DNA of 34,661 nt from Nitrosovibrio sp. Nv4 (lineage in GTDB: Bacteria > Pseudomonadota > Gammaproteobacteria > Burkholderiales > SG8-39). The stretch is from the NCBI GenBank assembly GCA_945906765.1, contig CAMDRF010000027.1, positions 1-34,661 of the forward strand, read 5' to 3'. The notes below the pieces were generated by a model, which was not told the origin of the DNA, did no database searches, and worked only from the letters and a program-made list of their open reading frames with translations. A program made the translations under genes and the position numbers. Shown here in pieces: positions 9,480 to 20,036 of this stretch. Positions within the stretch are counted from its first letter, which is position 1. The number at the start of each line of letters is the position of its first letter.

Positions 9480-10508
9480 ATGAGCACACCATCGCCCGGG
9501 AAACCCACCGCGCTTCGCGCGGTCCTTGCCACGCATCGCCCAGTCCTTCTCGAAGAGGCCGTTGCCGCCCTCGCCATTCGCGCCGACGGCGTCTATGTGG
9601 ATGCCACTTTCGGCCGCGGCGGCCACAGCCGCGCGATTCTCGAGCGTCTTGGACCTGCGGGCCGGCTGATCGCGCTGGACCGCGATCCGCAGGCGGTTGC
9701 CGCCGCGCGCGAGATCACGGATTTGCGCTTCAGCATCGTGCACGCGCCCTTCAGCGAACTTGCGCAGGTGCTCGATCGGCAGGGGATCGAGCAGGTGCAG
9801 GGCGTGCTCGCGGACCTCGGCGTTTCGTCGCCACAACTCGAAGATCCAGCGCGCGGCTTCTCGTTCCGCGCCGACGGTCCGCTCGACATGCGCATGGATC
9901 CGACCCGCGGCGTTTCGGCCACGGACTGGCTGGCCACGGCAACAGAACAACAAATCCGGGAGGCAATCGGCGGCTATGGTGAAGAACGGTTTGCTAAACA
10001 GGTTGCAAAGGCGATTGTTGCTGCTAGGACACGCGAGCCGCTCCTCCGCACCGAGCAACTTGCCGCTGTCGTGGCTGCGGCGGTCCGCACACGGGAAGCC
10101 GGCCAGAATCCGGCGACGCGCACCTTTCAGGCTCTACGGATTCTCGTCAATCGGGAGCTTGAGGAAATCGCGATGATGCTGCCGCAGGCCAGCGCGCGGC
10201 TCGCCGCGGGCGGACGGCTCGCGGTGATCGCGTTCCATTCGCTGGAGGACCGGCTGGTCAAGCGCTTCCTGCGCGCCTGCTCGTCCGACAGCCTGCCCGC
10301 GGATTTGCCGATTCGTGCCCGGGATTTGCCACAACCGCCGCTCAGAATCGTGGGCAAGGCAACACGGGCTTCGTATGCCGAAATCGCGGCCAACCCGCGC
10401 GCGCGCAGCGCGACCCTGCGCGTTGCCGAACGCAGCAGCGCAGCACTTGATCCAGCCGTATTGCATCGCGCATTTTCCGAACACGGGCCCGACGCGTGGC
10501 GAAGCTGA
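9480..10508 (+). CDS. rsmH: 16S rRNA m4C1402 N4-methyltransferase RsmH
   Basis: This 342-residue SAM-dependent enzyme (old name MraW) methylates N4 of C1402 in 16S rRNA. Typical parts are [10 protein letters not shown], the SAM loop [57 protein letters not shown] and the late [15 protein letters not shown] use ATG 9480; a GTG at 9471 in the same frame would add three residues and is possible. The gene ends 13 bases inside ftsL. Confidence 0.96.
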   Translation: MSTPSPGKPTALRAVLATHRPVLLEEAVAALAIRADGVYVDATFGRGGHSRAILERLGPAGRLIALDRDPQAVAAAREITDLRFSIVHAPFSELAQVLDRQGIEQVQGVLADLGVSSPQLEDPARGFSFRADGPLDMRMDPTRGVSATDWLATATEQQIREAIGGYGEERFAKQVAKAIVAARTREPLLRTEQLAAVVAAAVRTREAGQNPATRTFQALRILVNRELEEIAMMLPQASARLAAGGRLAVIAFHSLEDRLVKRFLRACSSDSLPADLPIRARDLPQPPLRIVGKATRASYAEIAANPRARSATLRVAERSSAALDPAVLHRAFSEHGPDAWRS

Positions 10509-10774
10509 ACCTCCTCCTCCTCCTGGTTCTCATCGTCTGCGCGCTCGGGCTCGTCACCTCCAGGCACGAATCGCGCAAGCTCTTCACCCAGCTTGAACGC
10601 GAGCAGGAGAGAGCGCGCGCGCTGGACGTCGAGTTCGGCCAGCTGCAACTGGAGTCGAGCACCTGGGGCCTGCATTCGCGCGTCGAGAAGATCGCGGCGG
10701 GAACGCTGGGCATGCGTGCGCCCGACCCGCGCCGCGTGCGCATGGTCCAGGTCAGGGGCGAACCCAGGCCGTGA
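10496..10774 (+). CDS. ftsL: Cell division protein FtsL
   Basis: This 92-residue bitopic division protein has a membrane helix at about residues 4-20 ([17 protein letters not shown]), then a periplasmic leucine-zipper-like helix ([23 protein letters not shown]) and a short end with [25 protein letters not shown]. FtsL pairs with FtsB and FtsQ to activate FtsW-FtsI at the septum. The start is a GTG overlapping the rsmH end, and the stop overlaps the ftsI start (GTGA). Sequence identity within the family is low, but size, layout and position leave little doubt. Confidence 0.93.
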   Translation: MAKLNLLLLLVLIVCALGLVTSRHESRKLFTQLEREQERARALDVEFGQLQLESSTWGLHSRVEKIAAGTLGMRAPDPRRVRMVQVRGEPRP

Positions 10775-12510
10775 TCGCCGCCAGCGTCCCGATGATGGTC
10801 CGCTTGCCGGTGTGGCGCGCGCGCGTGGCAGTTGCGCTGCTCCTCGCCGCATTCCTCGTGCTGGCCGGGCGCTCGGTCTACCTGCAGTCGATGCATACCG
10901 ACTTCCTGCAGGGCAAGGGCGAGGCGCGCTATTCGCGCGTGCTGGAAGTGCCGGCCACGCGCGGCCGGATCGTCGACCGCAACGGCGATGCGCTGGCCAT
11001 CTCGACGCCGGTGAAATCGGTGTGGGCGATCCCGGACGACGTGAGCGCGACTCCGGCGCAGCTGCAGAGCCTGGCGTCGCTGCTGTCGCTGGACCCGCGC
11101 GAACTCGGCCGCAAGCTCTCGGAAGCAGAGCGCGAATTCGTCTATCTCAAGCGCCAGATCCCGCCCGAGGCGGCGGCGCGCGTCGCCGAGCTGGCGATCC
11201 CGGGCATCCACCAGCAAAGCGAGTACCGCCGCTATTACCCCGGCGGGGAGACGATGGCGCACGTGATCGGCTTTACCGGCGTGGACGATGTCGGCCAGGA
11301 GGGCATCGAGCTCGCGCAGCAGGCGGTGCTCGCCGGCACCGCGGGCAGCCGCCGCGTGATCAAGGACCGTCTCGGCCGCATCGTCGAGGACGTCGAGTCG
11401 ATCCGCGCCGCGCAGGACGGGCGGGACCTTTCGCTGTCCATCGACAGCAAGATCCAGAACCTCGCGTTCGGCGCGCTCAAGGCGGCGGTCGAGACGCATA
11501 AGGCGAAAGCGGGTGCGATCGTGGTGCTCGATGTGCGCACCGGCGAGGTCCTCGCGCTCGCCAACATGCCCACCTACAACCCCAACAACCGCGCCCGTCT
11601 GACCGGCGCGCAGTTGCGCAACCGCGTCATGATCGACACCTTCGAGCCGGGCTCGACCTTGAAGCCCTTCACCGTCGGCCTGGCGATCGAGACCGGCAGG
11701 ATCACGCCGCAGACCCTGATCCAGACTTCGCCCGGCGCGCTCACCATCGGCGGCTACACGATCCACGACGCGCATACGGATGGCAAGGCGGGCGGCGCGA
11801 TGAGCGTGGCGCAGGTGATCCAGAAGTCCTCCAATGTCGGCGCGGCGAAGATCGCGCTGTCGATGCCGCGCGAAGAGATGCACGACATGTTCAAGCGCGT
11901 CGGCTTCGGCGCCGCGCCGCGGCTGGGATTTCCGGGCGAGGCGATCGGCCGGGTGCGCGAGGCGAAGACCTGGCGTCCCGTGGAGCAGGCGACCATGGCT
12001 TACGGCCACGGCATCTCCGTCAGCCTGATCCAGCTCGCGCGCGCCTATACCGTGTTCGCGCGCGACGGCGAACTCGCGCCGTTGTCGCTGCTGAAGACCG
12101 GCGTCGCGGCCGAAGGCCGGCGCGTGTTCTCGCCGGAAGTGGCACGCGCGCTACGCGACATGCTTGAAGCTGCCGTGCAGCCCGGCGGCACCGCGCCGCG
12201 TGCGCGTGTCGTCGGCTGGCGCGTCGGCGGCAAGACCGGCACCGCGCACAAGCAGGAGAACGGCGGCTACGCGGCGCACAAGTACGTTTCCTCGTTCGTC
12301 GGCTTCGCGCCGGTATCGGCCCCGCGCCTGGTGATCGCGGTGATGCTCGACGAGCCTTCCGCGGGCCAGTACTACGGCGGCCAGGTGGCGGCGCCGGTGT
12401 TCTCCCAGGTGATGCAGGGCGCGCTGCGCCTGCTCGGCGCGCCTTACGACGCGCCGCTCTCGCCGATCGAAATGCCGGGCGAGGCAGATGAGGCAAAGGA
12501 GAACACGTAA
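10771..12510 (+). CDS. ftsI: Septal peptidoglycan transpeptidase FtsI (PBP3)
   Basis: This 579-residue class B penicillin-binding protein makes septal cross-links. It has an N-terminal membrane anchor (about 16-35), a non-catalytic domain beginning at ATRGRIVDRNGDALA, and the transpeptidase domain. The active-site motifs are S295-T-L-K298 (EPGSTLKPF), S353-S-N355 (KSSNVG) and K488-T-G490 (GGKTGTAHK). The start is GTG 10771 in a 4-base overlap with ftsL. It works with FtsW, encoded further downstream. The stop TAA at 12508-12510 touches the probable ATT start of murE. Confidence 0.97.
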   Translation: MIAASVPMMVRLPVWRARVAVALLLAAFLVLAGRSVYLQSMHTDFLQGKGEARYSRVLEVPATRGRIVDRNGDALAISTPVKSVWAIPDDVSATPAQLQSLASLLSLDPRELGRKLSEAEREFVYLKRQIPPEAAARVAELAIPGIHQQSEYRRYYPGGETMAHVIGFTGVDDVGQEGIELAQQAVLAGTAGSRRVIKDRLGRIVEDVESIRAAQDGRDLSLSIDSKIQNLAFGALKAAVETHKAKAGAIVVLDVRTGEVLALANMPTYNPNNRARLTGAQLRNRVMIDTFEPGSTLKPFTVGLAIETGRITPQTLIQTSPGALTIGGYTIHDAHTDGKAGGAMSVAQVIQKSSNVGAAKIALSMPREEMHDMFKRVGFGAAPRLGFPGEAIGRVREAKTWRPVEQATMAYGHGISVSLIQLARAYTVFARDGELAPLSLLKTGVAAEGRRVFSPEVARALRDMLEAAVQPGGTAPRARVVGWRVGGKTGTAHKQENGGYAAHKYVSSFVGFAPVSAPRLVIAVMLDEPSAGQYYGGQVAAPVFSQVMQGALRLLGAPYDAPLSPIEMPGEADEAKENT

Positions 12511-12548
12511 TTGAAAATATCTTTGCGCTGCTTGCGCGCCAGGGGGCC

Positions 12549-13967
12549 GTGATCGAACGACTTACCTCCGACAGCCGGCGCGTGGCGCCGGGCGCTGCGT
12601 TCTTCGCCTGGCCGGGCGGGAGCGGCGACGGCCGGCGCCATATCGCGCAGGCGATCGAGCGCGGTTGCGCGGCGGTCGTCTGGGAAAGCGAGCGCTTTGC
12701 CTGGGACACCCGCTGGAAAACACCGAATGCCGGCCTAAAGGACCTCAGGTCGCAGGCGGGATTTCTCGCGTACGAATTCTATGGCCGGCCCTCCGATGCG
12801 ATGTGGGTCTGCGGCGTCACCGGTACGAACGGCAAGACCTCCTGCTCGCAATGGCTCGCCCATGTCCTGTCTTTGAAGGAAATCAGGACCGGCGTGATTG
12901 GAACACTGGGAAGCGGTTTCCCGGGTTCTCTTGCCGAGATTTCGAACACCACGCCTGACGCGCTCGAGCTGCATCGCCTGCTCGCGGAATTCAAGTCCGC
13001 CGGCGCGGGTGCGGTGGCGATGGAAGTGTCCTCGCACGGCCTCGACCAGGGGCGCGTGAACGGCGTTGCTTTCGACTGCGCGCTGTTCACCAATCTCACG
13101 CACGACCATCTCGACTATCACGGCACGCTGACGGCGTATGCGGAGGCGAAGGCGCGCCTGTTCGATGCGCCGGGCCTCGGCGCGGCGGTACTCAATCTTG
13201 ATGACCCGTTTGGCGCGCAGCTCGCGAAGCGCCTCGAAGCGCGCGGCGTGCGGACGATCGGCTATTCGCTGTCAGGTGTTTCGGCTTCTGAATTTATTTC
13301 AGTGTCGAAGCTTGAAGGTCAAAAGGCGGAAATCAATTCATGCTGGGGAAGCGCTGAAGTGACGATCCCTCAGCTCGGGCAATACAACGTCGCCAACGCG
13401 CTCGGCGTGCTGGGCTGCCTCGTGGCGAAAGGAATTGCGTTCGAAGAGGGCGTCAGGCTTCTCGAAGCACTGCCGCAGGTCGCCGGGCGCATGCAGCAGA
13501 TCGGCGATCGCCCGCTGGTGGTGATCGACTACGCACACACGCCCGATGCGCTGGACAAGGTGCTTTCGGCGCTCAAGCCGGTGGCGCAGGCGCGCGGCGG
13601 GCGGCTGATCGCGGTGTTCGGCGCCGGCGGCGGGCGCGACAAGGGTAAGCGGCCCGTCATGGGCAGCGTGGCCGCGGCGCGCGCCGACCGCGTCGTGCTC
13701 ACCTCCGACAATCCGCGTGGCGAGGATCCGCTGGCGATCATCGAGGCGATCCGCGACGGCGTGCCGGGAAAATGCGCCGGCGACTGCGTCGTAGAGATCG
13801 ATCGCGCCAAAGCCATCGACGCTGCGATCGCATCGGCGGATGCCGCAGATGTCGTGCTGATCGCCGGCAAGGGGCATGAAGGTTTCCAGGAAATCGCCGG
13901 CCGGCGGCTGCCATTCTCGGACGCAGCAGTAGCCGGCGCGGCGCTCGGCCGCCGGGGGAGTCGATGA
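12549..13967 (+). CDS. murE: UDP-MurNAc-Ala-Glu ligase MurE (meso-diaminopimelate type)
   Basis: This ATP-dependent cytosolic ligase adds the third residue to the peptidoglycan stem. LTSDSRRVAPGAAFFAWPG opens the uridine-binding domain, VTGTNGKTS (Lys96 counted from the GTG) binds ATP, and MEVSSHGLDQGR and FTNLTHDHLDYHG are typical. The DNPR motif at 387-390 points to meso-diaminopimelate as substrate. The coordinates use the first ordinary start codon (GTG 12549), giving 472 residues. However, the same frame upstream back to 12510 reads ENIFALLARQGAV, like the start of other MurE proteins, and an AAGGAG site at about 12496-12501 points to an ATT start at 12510. The true protein is therefore probably 485 residues. 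AT content rises locally at 13275-13345. Confidence 0.93.
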   Translation: MIERLTSDSRRVAPGAAFFAWPGGSGDGRRHIAQAIERGCAAVVWESERFAWDTRWKTPNAGLKDLRSQAGFLAYEFYGRPSDAMWVCGVTGTNGKTSCSQWLAHVLSLKEIRTGVIGTLGSGFPGSLAEISNTTPDALELHRLLAEFKSAGAGAVAMEVSSHGLDQGRVNGVAFDCALFTNLTHDHLDYHGTLTAYAEAKARLFDAPGLGAAVLNLDDPFGAQLAKRLEARGVRTIGYSLSGVSASEFISVSKLEGQKAEINSCWGSAEVTIPQLGQYNVANALGVLGCLVAKGIAFEEGVRLLEALPQVAGRMQQIGDRPLVVIDYAHTPDALDKVLSALKPVAQARGGRLIAVFGAGGGRDKGKRPVMGSVAAARADRVVLTSDNPRGEDPLAIIEAIRDGVPGKCAGDCVVEIDRAKAIDAAIASADAADVVLIAGKGHEGFQEIAGRRLPFSDAAVAGAALGRRGSR

Positions 13968-15334
13968 TGAGCCTCGCCGAAGCTGCCGGCGCCATCGGCG
14001 CACGCCTCGTGAACGACAGCACCGGGCCGTGCGCCGAGCTGCGCTTGCGGGGTGTTTCCACCGACACGCGTTCGGTTGGCAAGGGCCAGCTGTTCGTCGC
14101 CATCCGCGGCGAGCATTTCGATGGTCATGATTTCCTCGCCATGGCGAAGGAGCGCGGTGCAGTCGCGGCGCTGGTCGACGAACGCCACGTCGCAGCAGCG
14201 CCGCCCCTGCCGTTGCTGGTGGCCGACGACACGCGGCGCGCACTCGGGCGCCTGGGCAGGAGCTGGCGCCAGCGTTTCGCGCCCGTGATGATCGCGATCA
14301 CCGGTTCGAACGGCAAGACCACCACCAAGGAAATGCTCGCTTCGATCCTGCGCCGCCATGCCGGTGAGGATGGGGCGCTCGCCACGCGCGGCAACCTGAA
14401 CACCGACATCGGCGTGCCGATGACGCTTCTCGGCATGCGCGCCAGTCATCGCTATTGCGCGATCGAGCTTGGCATGAATCATCCGGGCGAAATCGCGCTG
14501 CTCGCGCAGATCGCGCGGCCCACGGTGGCCCTGGTCAACAACGCACAGCGCGAGCACCTGGAATTCATGCGATCGATCGAGGCAGTGGCGGCCGAGAACG
14601 CGAGCGTGTTCGACGCGCTGCCCGAGGACGGCATCGCGGTGCTGAACGCGGAGGATGCGATGGCCGGCGTGTTCAGGGAGAAAGCCGGCAGGCGCAAGCG
14701 CATCGAGTTCGGCATCGACGCGGGCGAGGTCGTCGCACGTTACTCCCTGCGGCCGCTGGAGAGCGACATTGTCGTCCGCATGCCCTCGGGCGAAGCGCGG
14801 GCGACCCTGGCGATTCCCGGACTGCACAACGTGCGCAATGCGCTCGCGGCGGCGGCTTGCGCACATGCCGCCGGCATTGCAGCAGAAGTCATCGGCGAAG
14901 GGCTCGCCGCGTTCCGGCCATACGCCGGACGGCTGCAGGTGAAGAAGACCGCCGCCGGCGCGACCCTGATCGACGACAGCTACAACGCCAATCCCGATTC
15001 GGTGCGCGCCGCCATCGATGTGCTCGCGTCCTGCCCGGGCCCGACAGCACTGGTGCTGGGCGACATGGGCGAGGTGGGCGAGCAGGGGCCGGAGTTCCAC
15101 GCCGAAGTGGGCAGGTACGCGAAGCAGAAGGGGGTCAACGCGCTGCTGGCGTTTGGCGCCTCGTCCAAAGAAAGCGTTGTCGCCTTCGGCGAAGGCGCCA
15201 GGCACTTCGATGACTGGAACGATATTCCTCCCAGCCTGAAGAACACGAAGACCGTGCTGGTCAAGGGTTCGCGTTTCATGCGCATGGAGCGCGTCGTGTC
15301 CGCTCTGACGGGCGAGAAGGCGGTGACGCACTAA
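13964..15334 (+). CDS. murF: UDP-MurNAc-tripeptide:D-Ala-D-Ala ligase MurF
   Basis: This 456-residue enzyme adds D-Ala-D-Ala to UDP-MurNAc-tripeptide. It has the N-terminal domain with [23 protein letters not shown], the ATP loop [13 protein letters not shown] (Lys118), [25 protein letters not shown] and the [10 protein letters not shown] motif near the end. ATG 13964 overlaps the murE stop; a second ATG follows at 13967. GGGGGAG lies at 13954-13960. The stop TAA shares its last base with the mraY start. Confidence 0.96.
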   Translation: MMSLAEAAGAIGARLVNDSTGPCAELRLRGVSTDTRSVGKGQLFVAIRGEHFDGHDFLAMAKERGAVAALVDERHVAAAPPLPLLVADDTRRALGRLGRSWRQRFAPVMIAITGSNGKTTTKEMLASILRRHAGEDGALATRGNLNTDIGVPMTLLGMRASHRYCAIELGMNHPGEIALLAQIARPTVALVNNAQREHLEFMRSIEAVAAENASVFDALPEDGIAVLNAEDAMAGVFREKAGRRKRIEFGIDAGEVVARYSLRPLESDIVVRMPSGEARATLAIPGLHNVRNALAAAACAHAAGIAAEVIGEGLAAFRPYAGRLQVKKTAAGATLIDDSYNANPDSVRAAIDVLASCPGPTALVLGDMGEVGEQGPEFHAEVGRYAKQKGVNALLAFGASSKESVVAFGEGARHFDDWNDIPPSLKNTKTVLVKGSRFMRMERVVSALTGEKAVTH

Positions 15335-16425
15335 TGCTTCTCGAACTCGCCCAGTGGCTGGCGAAAGACGTGCGCCTGTTCAACGTCTTCAGTTACCTGA
15401 CGCTGCGCGCGGTGCTGGCTTGCCTCACGGCGCTGGCGATCTCGCTGATCCTCGGGCCCTACGTGATCCGCAAGCTCACCGCCTACAAAATCGGCCAGGC
15501 CGTGCGCGATGACGGCCCCAAGTCGCACCTCACCAAGGCGGGCACGCCCACCATGGGCGGCGCGCTGATCCTGCTGTCCATCGCCATCACCACGCTGTTG
15601 TGGGGCGATCTGGGCAACCGTTTCATCTGGGTGGTGCTGCTGGTGACGCTCGCTTTCGGCGCCATCGGCTGGATCGACGACTACCGCAAGGTCGTGCACC
15701 GCGATCCCAAGGGACTGTCGGCGAAGGTGAAGTTCTTCTGGCAGTCGATGTTCGGACTGGCCGCGGCCTGCTATCTCGGCTGGCTCGCGCAGAGCACCCC
15801 GGCACTGAACACCCTGATCGTGCCGTTTTTCAAGTTCATCGCCTATCCGCTGGGCGCGGTGGGTTTCATCGTGCTCACCTACTTCGTCATCGTCGGCACC
15901 TCCAACGCGGTGAACCTGACCGACGGCCTGGACGGCCTTGCGATCATGCCCACCGTCATGGTGGGCGGCGCGCTCGGCATCTTCGCCTACGTCGCCGGCC
16001 ACGCGGTGTTCTCCAAGTACCTCGGCGTGCCGTACGTCGCGGGCGCGGGCGAGTTGGCGGTGTTCTGCGGCGCGCTGGTCGGCGCCGGCCTGGGTTTCCT
16101 CTGGTTCAACGCCTATCCGGCGGAAGTGTTCATGGGCGACGTCGGCGCCCTGGCGCTGGGCGCCGCGCTCGGCACCATCGCCGTGATCGTGCGCCAGGAA
16201 ATCGTGCTCTTCATCATGGGCGGCGTGTTCGTCGCAGAGACGCTGTCGGTGATGATCCAGGTGATCTATTTCAAGGCCAGCGGCGGCAAACGGATCTTCC
16301 GCATGGCGCCGCTGCACCACCACTACGAGCTGGAAGGCTGGAAGGAATCCCAGGTGGTGGTGCGCTTCTGGATCATCACCATGATGCTGGTGCTGTTCGG
16401 CCTCTCGACGCTGAAGCTGCGGTGA
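15334..16425 (+). CDS. mraY: Phospho-MurNAc-pentapeptide transferase MraY
   Basis: This 363-residue polytopic membrane enzyme makes lipid I by transferring phospho-MurNAc-pentapeptide to undecaprenyl phosphate. Diagnostic parts are the [16 protein letters not shown] segment near residues 65-80, the aspartate pair in [11 protein letters not shown], the catalytic [10 protein letters not shown], the [15 protein letters not shown] loop and the MAPLHHHYE histidine motif. About ten membrane helices are evident. The start ATG overlaps the murF stop by one base (TAATG). Confidence 0.97.
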   Translation: MLLELAQWLAKDVRLFNVFSYLTLRAVLACLTALAISLILGPYVIRKLTAYKIGQAVRDDGPKSHLTKAGTPTMGGALILLSIAITTLLWGDLGNRFIWVVLLVTLAFGAIGWIDDYRKVVHRDPKGLSAKVKFFWQSMFGLAAACYLGWLAQSTPALNTLIVPFFKFIAYPLGAVGFIVLTYFVIVGTSNAVNLTDGLDGLAIMPTVMVGGALGIFAYVAGHAVFSKYLGVPYVAGAGELAVFCGALVGAGLGFLWFNAYPAEVFMGDVGALALGAALGTIAVIVRQEIVLFIMGGVFVAETLSVMIQVIYFKASGGKRIFRMAPLHHHYELEGWKESQVVVRFWIITMMLVLFGLSTLKLR

Positions 16426-16427
16426 CC

Positions 16428-17813
16428 ATGAACATGCGCCCGCCGTTATTCAGCACTCTCGCCGGGCCGCAGCCGATCGCGCTCGCCGGCAAGCGCGTGC
16501 TGGTGCTCGGCCTGGGGGACACGGGACTTTCCGTGATCAATTGGGTGAAAAGTGAAGGCGGGGCGGTGAGGGCCGCTGATACGCGCGCTGTGCCGCCTGG
16601 AAGGAAAGCGTTTTCAGGTGAACTGCATCCAGGGAAATTTAAGGCCTCGCTGCTGAAGGATGTGGACCTGGTGTGCATCAGTCCGGGCCTTTCCCTCCAG
16701 GAAGAAATCGTTCAAACCGCGATCACGCGAAATATTCCAGTCGTTGGTGATATCGAATTGTTCGCGTGGCATGTTCGCGCGCGGGCCGGTGAAAAGGTGC
16801 TGGCGATAACCGGGACCAACGGCAAAAGCACGGTCACCGCCCTCACCGGGCATCTGCTGCGTTCGGCGGACGTGGATTGCGAAGTTGCAGGAAATATCGG
16901 GCCGCCCGCGCTGGATGCGCTGATGAAGCGCGGCAACCGGCAGCCGGCGGTCTGGGTGCTGGAGCTCTCCAGCTACCAACTGGAAACCACCTGGTCGCTC
17001 GCCCCTGTTGCGGCGGCGATGCTCAATCTGTCGGAAGACCACCTCGACCGCTACGCGGGGCTCGCCGAGTACGCCGGCGCCAAGGCGCGCATCTTCATGG
17101 GCGAGGGCGCGCAGGTGCTCAACCGCTGCGATTCGGCCTCGATGGCGCTCGCGTTGCCGGGCCGAACGGAAATCACGTTCGGGCTGGATGCGCCGTCGAT
17201 GCCCGAGGATTTTGGCATCGACGGCAATTGCCTGGTGCGCGGCACGGAGCGCATCCTCCCCGTCGCCGACCTGCCGCTCGCGGGCGCACACAACCTTTCC
17301 AATGCGCTCGCGGCTTGCGCGCTTGCCTGCCTCGCCGGCGCGCCGCTCTCTGCGCTCGCAAAGGGCTTGCGCAGTTTCCGCGGCCTGCCGCACCGCATGC
17401 AGCGCGTCGCGCTGCGCGGCGGCGTCGAATGGCTGGACGACTCCAAGGGCACCAACGTCGGCGCCACGGTGGCGGCTTTAAGCGGGCTCTCGAAGAAGGC
17501 CGTGCTGATCCTGGGCGGCGAGGGCAAGGGCCAGAACTTCGCGCCGCTCGTGCCGGCGATCCGCGAGCACGCGCTGCATGTGCTGCTCATCGGCCGGGAT
17601 GCCGCGGTGATCGGGAAAGCGATCGCCGCCAGCGGCGTACCCCTGGAACGCATTGCATCGATGGAGAAAGCAGTAGTGCGCGCGGCGCAGGTTGCGGTAC
17701 CGGGGAATGCCGTGCTGCTTTCCCCGGCCTGCGCGAGCTTCGACATGTTCCGCGATTACAGGCACCGCGGCGAGGTATTTGCAGCGGCCGTGAAAGCACT
17801 CGGCCATGAATAG
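16428..17813 (+). CDS. murD: UDP-MurNAc-L-alanine:D-glutamate ligase MurD
   Basis: This 461-residue cytosolic ligase adds D-Glu to UDP-MurNAc-Ala. It has the N-terminal Rossmann strand [18 protein letters not shown], the ATP loop [15 protein letters not shown] (Lys133), [24 protein letters not shown] and the late [15 protein letters not shown] and [12 protein letters not shown] motifs. The frame is open far upstream through mraY, but homology begins at ATG 16428, two bases after the mraY stop. The first 300 bases are less GC-rich than the rest. It overlaps ftsW by 8 bases. Confidence 0.96.
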   Translation: MNMRPPLFSTLAGPQPIALAGKRVLVLGLGDTGLSVINWVKSEGGAVRAADTRAVPPGRKAFSGELHPGKFKASLLKDVDLVCISPGLSLQEEIVQTAITRNIPVVGDIELFAWHVRARAGEKVLAITGTNGKSTVTALTGHLLRSADVDCEVAGNIGPPALDALMKRGNRQPAVWVLELSSYQLETTWSLAPVAAAMLNLSEDHLDRYAGLAEYAGAKARIFMGEGAQVLNRCDSASMALALPGRTEITFGLDAPSMPEDFGIDGNCLVRGTERILPVADLPLAGAHNLSNALAACALACLAGAPLSALAKGLRSFRGLPHRMQRVALRGGVEWLDDSKGTNVGATVAALSGLSKKAVLILGGEGKGQNFAPLVPAIREHALHVLLIGRDAAVIGKAIAASGVPLERIASMEKAVVRAAQVAVPGNAVLLSPACASFDMFRDYRHRGEVFAAAVKALGHE

Positions 17814-18966
17814 TTTTGTTTTTGCGCAAAATAAAACAACAACGGAGTACGACCGTTCGCTCGCCTGGGCCGCGCTGCTGCTGGTCTCGCTCGGGCTGGT
17901 GATGGTGTATTCGTCGTCGATCGCGACCGCGGAAGCGGGCCGCTATACGGGAAACAATTCCGCCTACTTTCTCCTGCGGCACGGCATATCTCTCGCGCTC
18001 GCGCTGAGCGCGGCGACCGCGGTGTTCCTGGTGCCGCTGCGCGTCTGGCAGAAGGCCGCGCCTTGGTTTTTCGCCGCCTGCATCGTGCTGCTCGTGCTGG
18101 TGCTGATTCCGGGCATCGGGCGCGAGGTGAACGGCGCGCGGCGCTGGCTCAACCTGGGGGCGGCCAGCATGCAGCCCTCCGAGCTGATGAAGTTCGCGGT
18201 GGTGCTCTACGCGGCCGACTACACGGTGCGCAAGCACGCGGTGCTGAAGAATTTTCGCCGGGGGCTGTTGCCGATGCTGGCGGTGATGCTGGTGGTGGCA
18301 TGGCTGTTGCTGCGGGAGCCCGATTTCGGCGCCTTCGTGGTGGTCGCGGTGAGCGCATTCGGCGTGCTGTTCCTCGGCGGCATGAGCGGCCGGCATTTCA
18401 GCGCACTTCTGGGGATGCTCGGCGCGGGCTTCGTGCTGCTGGTGCTGTCGTCGCCCTACCGCATGCAGCGCATCCTCGGCTTCATGGATCCCTGGTCAGA
18501 TGCCTACGGCAAGGGCTACCAGCTGTCGCACGCTCTGATCGCGTTCGGCCGCGGCGAATGGCTGGGCGTGGGCCTGGGCGCGAGCATCGAGAAGCTGCAT
18601 TACCTGCCCGAGGCGCATACCGACTTCCTGCTCGCGGTGATCGCCGAGGAGCTGGGGCTGCTGGGCGTTGTGGCGGTGATCGCGCTGTTCGTCTGGGTGG
18701 TGCTGCGCGCGTTCTTCATCGGGCGCCAGGCGGCGCTGCGCGAGCGCCACTTTCCCGCGCTCGTGGCTCAGGGGATCGGCATCTGGATCGGCTTCCAGGC
18801 GCTCATCAGCATGGGCGTCAACATGGGCCTGCTGCCGACCAAGGGTTTGACGCTGCCGCTGATGAGCTTCGGCGGTTCCGGCCTGGTGGTGAATTGCGTG
18901 GCGATCGCCGTGCTGATCCGCATTGACTGGGAGAACCGCCAGTTGGCCCGGGGATTGAATGCATGA
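17806..18966 (+). CDS. ftsW: Septal peptidoglycan glycosyltransferase FtsW
   Basis: This 386-residue SEDS-family membrane protein polymerises lipid II at the septum together with FtsI. Typical segments are [14 protein letters not shown], the [23 protein letters not shown] loop, [57 protein letters not shown] and the closing [20 protein letters not shown]. The start ATG lies inside murD, and the stop overlaps the murG start (ATGA). Confidence 0.96.
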   Translation: MNSFVFAQNKTTTEYDRSLAWAALLLVSLGLVMVYSSSIATAEAGRYTGNNSAYFLLRHGISLALALSAATAVFLVPLRVWQKAAPWFFAACIVLLVLVLIPGIGREVNGARRWLNLGAASMQPSELMKFAVVLYAADYTVRKHAVLKNFRRGLLPMLAVMLVVAWLLLREPDFGAFVVVAVSAFGVLFLGGMSGRHFSALLGMLGAGFVLLVLSSPYRMQRILGFMDPWSDAYGKGYQLSHALIAFGRGEWLGVGLGASIEKLHYLPEAHTDFLLAVIAEELGLLGVVAVIALFVWVVLRAFFIGRQAALRERHFPALVAQGIGIWIGFQALISMGVNMGLLPTKGLTLPLMSFGGSGLVVNCVAIAVLIRIDWENRQLARGLNA

Positions 18967-20036
18967 GTAAAACCATCCTAATCATGGCTGGGGGCACGGG
19001 GGGGCATGTGTTTCCCGGGCTCGCGGTGGCGGACGAGATGCGCGGCCGCGGCTGGAACGTCGTCTGGATGGGCGCGCGCAGCGGCATCGAAGCCCGACTG
19101 GTTCCGGCGCGCGGCTATCCGGTGGAGTGGATCCGCGCGGCGGCGCTGCGCGGCAAGGGATTTGTCGCGCAGCTGCTGCTGCCGCTCAACCTGCTGATCG
19201 GCTTCTGGCAGAGCGCGCGGGCGATTTTCCGCATCCGTCCCGACGTGGTCCTCGGCATGGGCGGCTACGTCGCGTTCCCCGGGGGCATGATGGCCTCGCT
19301 GTTCGCCCGTCCGTTCGCCGTGCATGAACAGAACGCGATCGCCGGGCTCGCCAATCGCGTGCTCGCCGGCGTCGCCGACAAGTCGCTGGCTGCGTTTCCG
19401 CATGCGCTGAAGAACGCCGAATGGACCGGCAATCCGGTGCGCGAGGAGATTGCCGCGATCGCGCAACCCGCCGCGCGCTATGCGGGCCGCAGCGGACCAT
19501 TGCGCCTGCTGGTGGTCGGTGGCAGCCTGGGTGCGCAAGCGCTGAACGAGATCGTGCCAAAGGCGCTTGGGATGATGGCTGCTCTGGGAAGGCCTGTGGT
19601 AACGCATCAGGCAGGCGAAAAGCATCTCGAGTCCCTTCGTTTGAACTATTCGAACGCGAAGGTCGAAGGCGATCTCGTTGCCTTCATCGAGGACATGGCG
19701 CAGCGCTACGCCGAGGCCGATCTTGTCATCTGCCGCGCCGGCGCGATGACCATCGCCGAGCTCTCGGCGGGCGGCATGGCGAGCGTGCTGGTGCCTTTTC
19801 CGCACGCGGTGGACGACCACCAGAGCGCCAACGCGCGATTTCTGTCGGAGCAGGGTGCGGCGATTCTTGTGCCACAGGAAAAACTCACCCCGGCAAGCCT
19901 GGCCGATCTTATCCGGTTGCTCGATCGCAAGGCGCTGCTCGCGATGGCTGAAAAAGCAAGATTACTGGGAAGGCCCGAGGCGACTCGCATCGTCGCCGAT
20001 CGCTGCATGGAACTCGCGCTGGGAGGAAGCGCATGA
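18963..20036 (+). CDS. murG: Lipid II synthase MurG (GlcNAc transferase)
   Basis: This 357-residue membrane-associated GT-B glycosyltransferase adds GlcNAc to lipid I. Signatures are the first G-loop [17 protein letters not shown], the second loop [26 protein letters not shown], the third G-loop [16 protein letters not shown] and the donor-site stretch [32 protein letters not shown]. It is coupled to ftsW and murC by 4-base overlaps. Confidence 0.96.
   Translation: MSKTILIMAGGTGGHVFPGLAVADEMRGRGWNVVWMGARSGIEARLVPARGYPVEWIRAAALRGKGFVAQLLLPLNLLIGFWQSARAIFRIRPDVVLGMGGYVAFPGGMMASLFARPFAVHEQNAIAGLANRVLAGVADKSLAAFPHALKNAEWTGNPVREEIAAIAQPAARYAGRSGPLRLLVVGGSLGAQALNEIVPKALGMMAALGRPVVTHQAGEKHLESLRLNYSNAKVEGDLVAFIEDMAQRYAEADLVICRAGAMTIAELSAGGMASVLVPFPHAVDDHQSANARFLSEQGAAILVPQEKLTPASLADLIRLLDRKALLAMAEKARLLGRPEATRIVADRCMELALGGSA

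Noticed and set aside
10342-12009. Long minus-strand open frame of 555 codons opposite rsmH, ftsL and ftsI
   Set aside because: It is Arg/His/Ala-rich shadow coding from GC-rich third positions of the plus-strand genes and shows no protein family features.
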